From Deltaproteobacteria bacterium (GTDB lineage Bacteria > Myxococcota_A > UBA796 > UBA2385): a stretch of 9,994 bases of DNA. Made by a program: the position numbers and the translations under genes. Shown piece by piece: positions 6,931-9,994 of the stretch; the stretch's first letter is position 1; each line of letters begins with the position of its first letter. The stretch spans positions 1-9,994 of the forward strand of contig CANHON010000151.1 in NCBI GenBank assembly GCA_947462115.1, in the 5' to 3' direction. The notes beneath the pieces were generated by a model. That model was not told the origin of the DNA, made no database searches, and saw only the letters and a program-made list of their open reading frames with translations.

Positions 6931-8029
6931 GGTAGCGGCTCTTCTTGAGCCAGTCGGGGTCGGGCCAGTAGCCAAAGATGAGCGCGCCGCCCTTGATGGT
7001 GCGGATCACGTCGCCGTTCACGTCGGGATCGAGGGCGGGGCAGCCGAGGCTGCGGCCCGCGCGCCCCTGCCCGGCCACCACCTTCTCATCGACGTAGTCG
7101 GCGGAGTGCACGACCACCGCCCGGCGCCGGGCGTTGTCGTTGAAGCCGCGCTCCAGGCCGTCGAGCCGCAGGCTGAGGCCGTGCTTGCCCTGGTAGGTCT
7201 CGGCCGTCTTGAGCAGGCCGACGTTGCTCGTGCCGCCCTCGGGCGTATTGCCCATGCGATCGACCCGGCCGTCGTTGTCGGTGTCCGAGCCGCGGCCGTG
7301 GGCCACCCGCTCGTGGAACAGCAGCTTGCCCGTCGCCAGATCGATGACCCACATGCGCTTCTTGTCGCTGGGCAGCTCGTAGTCGATGATCGTGAACTCG
7401 GTGCGCTTGGTGTCGCCCCGGGCCCAGGCCACCTGGAAGGCGTCGAGGGCCTTGGCGAAAACACCGGGCCGCAGGCCGCTCCGCTCAAAGGCAGCCGGGT
7501 TGATGCGCCCGCCGAGCACCGCCCGCGCGGCTTTGGGATCGGCCCCCGCCTTGGCCGTGGCGCCCTCGGCCGGGGTGCTCTGCTTCGTGGGCGCGCCGCG
7601 GGCCGGGCCCTTCGCCGCCGCCGCCGCGCTCGGGGAGCGGGAGAGCGCCGCCAGGGTGCGCGGTCCGGCCACGCCGTCCACGTCCACCCCCAGCTGGGCC
7701 TGCACCGCGCGGAGGGCGGCCTCGGTGCCGCGGCCGAAGTCCCCATCGACGGCGATCTGCTGGCCAAACGCCACGAGGCGCTGCTGGAGGGCCGTCACCT
7801 GGGGGCCCTCGGCCCCGAGCCGGAGCAGCCCGCCCTCGACGCCGCCGCCCGCCTGCTCGGCCGCCGCTGCGCCAAAAAGGTTCAGCCCACCGCCTTCAGC
7901 CACAGGGATGGCCTTGGGCGCGCGCCCCACCGCCGCGGCGTTGCTGGAGGACGCCGACTGCCCGTTGGCGGCGGACTGGGGGCCCTCTTGGCCCTGACCC
8001 TGGCTCTTGCGACGGCGGAGAGAGAACAT
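6905..8029 (-). CDS. L,D-transpeptidase-like protein with peptidoglycan-binding domain (YkuD_2 type)
   Basis: The product is 374 residues. Residues about 66-130 form a PG_binding_1 domain (DGDFGRGTEAALRAVQ). A Ser/Ala/Pro linker follows, then a catalytic domain of the 'murein L,D-transpeptidase catalytic domain' family (about 185-355). Its active site is visible as VVVHSADYV (305-313, His308) and GRSLGCPAL (325-333, Cys330). Such enzymes cross-link or modify peptidoglycan in the periplasm. Two oddities: no hydrophobic signal peptide is present (it begins MFSLRRRKSQGQGQ, basic then low-complexity), and residues 249-257 (DTDNDGRVD) form an EF-hand-like acidic loop. A GTG at 8035 could be read as the start, but it lies inside the GGGAGG ribosome site, which is five bases from the ATG at 8029. 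No clear promoter is seen in 8030-8131. Confidence 0.85.
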   Translation of the reverse strand: MFSLRRRKSQGQGQEGPQSAANGQSASSSNAAAVGRAPKAIPVAEGGGLNLFGAAAAEQAGGGVEGGLLRLGAEGPQVTALQQRLVAFGQQIAVDGDFGRGTEAALRAVQAQLGVDVDGVAGPRTLAALSRSPSAAAAAKGPARGAPTKQSTPAEGATAKAGADPKAARAVLGGRINPAAFERSGLRPGVFAKALDAFQVAWARGDTKRTEFTIIDYELPSDKKRMWVIDLATGKLLFHERVAHGRGSDTDNDGRVDRMGNTPEGGTSNVGLLKTAETYQGKHGLSLRLDGLERGFNDNARRRAVVVHSADYVDEKVVAGQGRAGRSLGCPALDPDVNGDVIRTIKGGALIFGYWPDPDWLKKSRYLNGSQARA

Positions 8030-8034
8030 GCGCA

Positions 8035-8040
8035 CCTCCC
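8035..8040 (-). promoter_or_regulatory. Ribosome binding site that sets the transpeptidase start at 8029
   Basis: GGGAGG on the minus strand is followed by TGCGC and ATG. The two final bases of the motif overlap the upstream GTG alternative, which therefore has no room for a ribosome site of its own. Confidence 0.65.
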
Positions 8041-8131
8041 GTCCATCTTCGCACGCGCGCGGCGCCGGTGGGGTGTCGCGTCGATGACCCGCGCGCCGCC
8101 CCCGCCGGCCCAGCGCGGCCCGGCCTGCCCC

Positions 8132-9049
8132 TCAGCCGACCGGGGCGGGCAGCGGCCGTCCTTCGACAAAAGCGTGCACCGCCGCCAACAGCTCGGCCTG
8201 CACCGCCGCCGACAGCCCCTCGTAGTAGCCCGCGGCGTGGGGCAGGAGCGTGAGGCCCGGCCGGGACGCAGCCGCCGCCATGTCCGGCCAGGGCTCGGTC
8301 GGGAAGACGTCGAGGCCCAGCGCCCCGAGGCGGCCGGCGTCCAAGGCGGCGATCGCGGCCGGCACGTCGAGGACATCGCCACGCGCGGTGTTCACGAGCA
8401 CGAGGCCCGGCTTGGCCCGGGCGAGCAGCGCCGCGTCGATGAGGCCGGCGCTCCCGGCCTCGAGGCGGCAGTGCAGGGTCAGGGCGTCGGCGGTCTCCAT
8501 CACCTCGCCGAGCTCGGCTGCCCGCAGCCCCGCCGGCAGGCCCAGCGGGTCCACCCCGAGCACCTCGGCGCCCAGCGCGGCGAGCACCTCGGCCATGCGC
8601 TGCCCGATGACGCCGAGGCCCACCACCCCCACCCGCGCGCCGCGAAGCCGCCCCATGCCGAGCCCAGGCAGCGCCGCCCGCGCCCACGATCCCGCGGCGG
8701 CCGCGGCCCGCAGCGCGCCGTGGGCCCGCACGCCGTCGAGCAGCAGGGCCAGCGCGCTCTCCACCACGGCGTCCCGGCGGGCGATCGGGCAGCGCCCCAC
8801 CGCGATCCCCATCGCCCGCAGCATCGGCAGGTCGAGGTGGTCAAAGCCGCTCGTGGTCGTGAGCACGAGGCGGGCGGCACCAAGCGCCGCGCGCTGCGCC
8901 GGGCCGACCGGGTCTTTGCTGGTCACCACGACGATCTCGGCGTCGGCGCCCGCCGCCACCGGCTCCACGAGGCCGGCGAAGGCCGCGCGCTCGGCGGCCA
9001 AGGCCGCTTCGGTCTCGTAGGGGCTGCGCCCCCATCGGCTGAGCCGCAT
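8132..9049 (-). CDS. D-isomer-specific 2-hydroxyacid dehydrogenase
   Basis: The product is 305 residues, a normal size for the short forms of this NAD(P)-dependent family, which interconverts D-2-hydroxyacids and 2-oxoacids in the cytosol. The nucleotide-binding fold shows VGVVGLGVIGQR (140-151; GxGxxG at 144-149) with Asp167 at the end of the second strand, which favours NAD over NADP. The catalytic triad is visible: Arg223 in NTARGDV, Glu252 in PTEPWP and His271 in LPHAAGYYEG. The substrate-binding half (1-100) has the usual TTTSGFDHLD (64-73). I cannot separate phosphoglycerate, glycerate, lactate and erythronate-phosphate type enzymes by eye. A longer start at 9076 is possible, but AGGAGG lies five bases before the ATG at 9049. 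It follows the sulfatase-like gene by 37 nt, so the two are probably co-transcribed. Confidence 0.87.
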   Translation of the reverse strand: MRLSRWGRSPYETEAALAAERAAFAGLVEPVAAGADAEIVVVTSKDPVGPAQRAALGAARLVLTTTSGFDHLDLPMLRAMGIAVGRCPIARRDAVVESALALLLDGVRAHGALRAAAAAGSWARAALPGLGMGRLRGARVGVVGLGVIGQRMAEVLAALGAEVLGVDPLGLPAGLRAAELGEVMETADALTLHCRLEAGSAGLIDAALLARAKPGLVLVNTARGDVLDVPAAIAALDAGRLGALGLDVFPTEPWPDMAAAASRPGLTLLPHAAGYYEGLSAAVQAELLAAVHAFVEGRPLPAPVG

Positions 9050-9053
9050 CCTG

Positions 9054-9060
9054 CCCTCCT
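9054..9060 (-). promoter_or_regulatory. Strong Shine-Dalgarno for the 2-hydroxyacid dehydrogenase
   Basis: AGGAGGG reads on the minus strand, with the AGGAGG core ending five bases from the ATG at 9049. It is the closest match to the consensus in the window and decides against the upstream ATG at 9076. Confidence 0.7.
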
Positions 9061-9086
9061 CTAAAATGCCCTGCATGGGGCCAAGC

Positions 9087-9994
9087 TCAGCGAGCGTCCG
9101 CCCCGACCACCCCGTCCATGTAGCCCAGCCAGCGGAGCTGCTGCAGGGTCTCGGCGTCCAGCGCCGGGACGGGCCCGTCCACCGGCAGCTCGGGCTCCGG
9201 CAGCGTGCGCCCCGGCCCTACCCGCCGCGCGGCCTCGCCCGCCCCGGTCCGCAGGCCGGCCACGCGCACCGAGCCGTCTCTGGCCGGGAGGATCGGCGCG
9301 CCAGGGGGCATCGGGCGGCCGTCCAGCGCCCCGTGGATCCAGCCGCCGAGCTCGGCCACCGAAACCGGGCCGCGCAGCCGACCGCCGAAGGCCCCCGGGA
9401 TGCGGATCGCGAGCGGCACGAGCAGCTCGGCGTCTTGGAACGACAGGCCGTGGCCCTGCAGGCCCCCCTCGCCGAAGGCCTCGCCGTGATCACCGACCAC
9501 CACGCTGATCCGATCGGGGTCGGCCGCCATGATCCGCAGGACCCGGTCGCGGGTCTCGGCCACCAGCGCGGCGTGCCGGGCGCGCACCGCCGCCTCCGCG
9601 CAGTCGCCCACCGCCGGCGCCCCGACGCAGCCCCGCCGGTGCTCGTGGGGGGCCAACAAGTGGGCCCAAACAAAGGGCTGGCCCCGCTGGAGGGCCGCGA
9701 TGGTCGCCGCCTCCACCGCCGAATCGACCCCGCTCGCCCGCCGCGGCGGACCGCCGGTGTACCGGGCCCAGGCCCCGTCGAGGTTCTGAACCAGGGTCAG
9801 GGGCTCCCGCGCGTCATCGACGTGCATCAGGCGCTCCACACGGTCGCCGAAGCCCCGCTGCGCCTCCAGGTAGGGGTTGCTGAGCAGCGCGAGGCCGCCC
9901 CGGCGCACCGGCGGCGGGCGGTCGCCCACCGGGAGGGTCGGTCCGAGCGGCCCCACCAGACCGCCGAGGTGATCGGCCACTGGGGCCGCCCAGA
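9087..9994 (-). CDS. Sulfatase/alkaline-phosphatase-superfamily protein, N-terminal part beyond the window
   Basis: About 302 C-terminal residues are present and the frame is open to the right edge. The GTG at 9980 is an internal Val codon, not a start, because coding continues through WAAP before it. VVVGDHGEAFGEGG with the following QGHGLSFQDAELLVPLAIRIPG segment (about 9403-9510) is the classic sulfatase metal-binding and substrate-side region, in which Asp and His of DHG bind the metal. The C-terminus QQLRWLGYMD (about 9111-9140) matches the LGY end common in these proteins. FVWAHLLAPHEHR (about 9634-9672) is the usual strand with a conserved His. The formylglycine or nucleophile motif lies outside the window, so sulfatase versus phosphodiesterase or phosphoethanolamine-transferase-like activity cannot be decided. 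It heads a probable transcription unit with the dehydrogenase. Confidence 0.78.
   Translation of the reverse strand, partial: WAAPVADHLGGLVGPLGPTLPVGDRPPPVRRGGLALLSNPYLEAQRGFGDRVERLMHVDDAREPLTLVQNLDGAWARYTGGPPRRASGVDSAVEAATIAALQRGQPFVWAHLLAPHEHRRGCVGAPAVGDCAEAAVRARHAALVAETRDRVLRIMAADPDRISVVVGDHGEAFGEGGLQGHGLSFQDAELLVPLAIRIPGAFGGRLRGPVSVAELGGWIHGALDGRPMPPGAPILPARDGSVRVAGLRTGAGEAARRVGPGRTLPEPELPVDGPVPALDAETLQQLRWLGYMDGVVGADAR

Noticed and set aside
8030..8131. Promoter for the transpeptidase gene in the 102-nt gap
   Set aside because: I found no -10/-35 pair above chance in this GC-rich gap. The gene may be read through from the dehydrogenase or use a promoter with a different consensus.
8125..8152. 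CTGCCC/GGGCAG inverted repeat around the dehydrogenase stop codon as a terminator
   Set aside because: The loop is 16 nt, the stem is only 6 bp, part of it lies in coding sequence, and there is no T-tract.
6857..9064. Open frame of 735 codons on the plus strand opposite the transpeptidase and dehydrogenase genes
   Set aside because: It is antisense to two well-supported enzymes, has no recognisable domain, and is dominated by Arg, Ala, Gly and His from complementary GC-rich codons.

Overview
The window is a GC-rich (about 70% by eye), densely coded stretch of a Gram-negative bacterial chromosome. An outer-membrane beta-barrel and exported proteins show the Gram-negative envelope. The GC content, an aerobe-type two-subunit KorAB, a secreted peptidase-MA-like gluzincin and a sulfatase-superfamily protein together suggest Myxococcota or another former deltaproteobacterium. 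That taxonomic guess is inference. No tRNA, rRNA, CRISPR array, insertion sequence, phage gene or other sign of a mobile element was seen.

Left part (1-2982, minus strand): an outer-membrane beta-barrel gene (653-1663) is followed after about 16 nt by a secreted zinc metalloprotease-like gene (1-636) whose 3' end is cut off by the window edge. The pair has a good sigma70-type promoter at 1792-1820. Upstream of it on the same strand is a SAM-dependent methyltransferase with an N-terminal zinc-ribbon (1933-2982).

Centre (3232-6930, plus strand): the methyltransferase is divergent from a three-gene unit. This unit is korA and korB, the two subunits of 2-oxoglutarate:ferredoxin oxidoreductase (an iron-sulfur, thiamine-diphosphate enzyme of the reductive or alternative TCA pathway), plus a HAD-IIB phosphatase. 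The phosphatase start codon overlaps the korB stop codon. The 249-bp divergent gap carries a plausible plus-strand promoter inside an inverted repeat.

Right part (6905-9994, minus strand): this runs towards the kor unit. In transcription order it holds the C-terminal part of a sulfatase/alkaline-phosphatase-superfamily protein (entering from the right edge), a D-2-hydroxyacid dehydrogenase, and an L,D-transpeptidase-like protein with a peptidoglycan-binding domain. The last gene ends inside the phosphatase gene, a 26-bp tail-to-tail overlap.

Most of the window is ordinary chromosomal housekeeping and envelope biology. The points most worth a second look are the barrel-plus-metalloprotease pair, the coupling of an uncharacterised phosphatase to korAB, and the transpeptidase-like protein, which lacks a visible export signal and carries an EF-hand-like acidic loop. 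I did not find a convincing new defence, mobile or RNA-based system. The intergenic gaps 1673-1932, 2983-3231 and 8030-8131 hold no gene that I can support.
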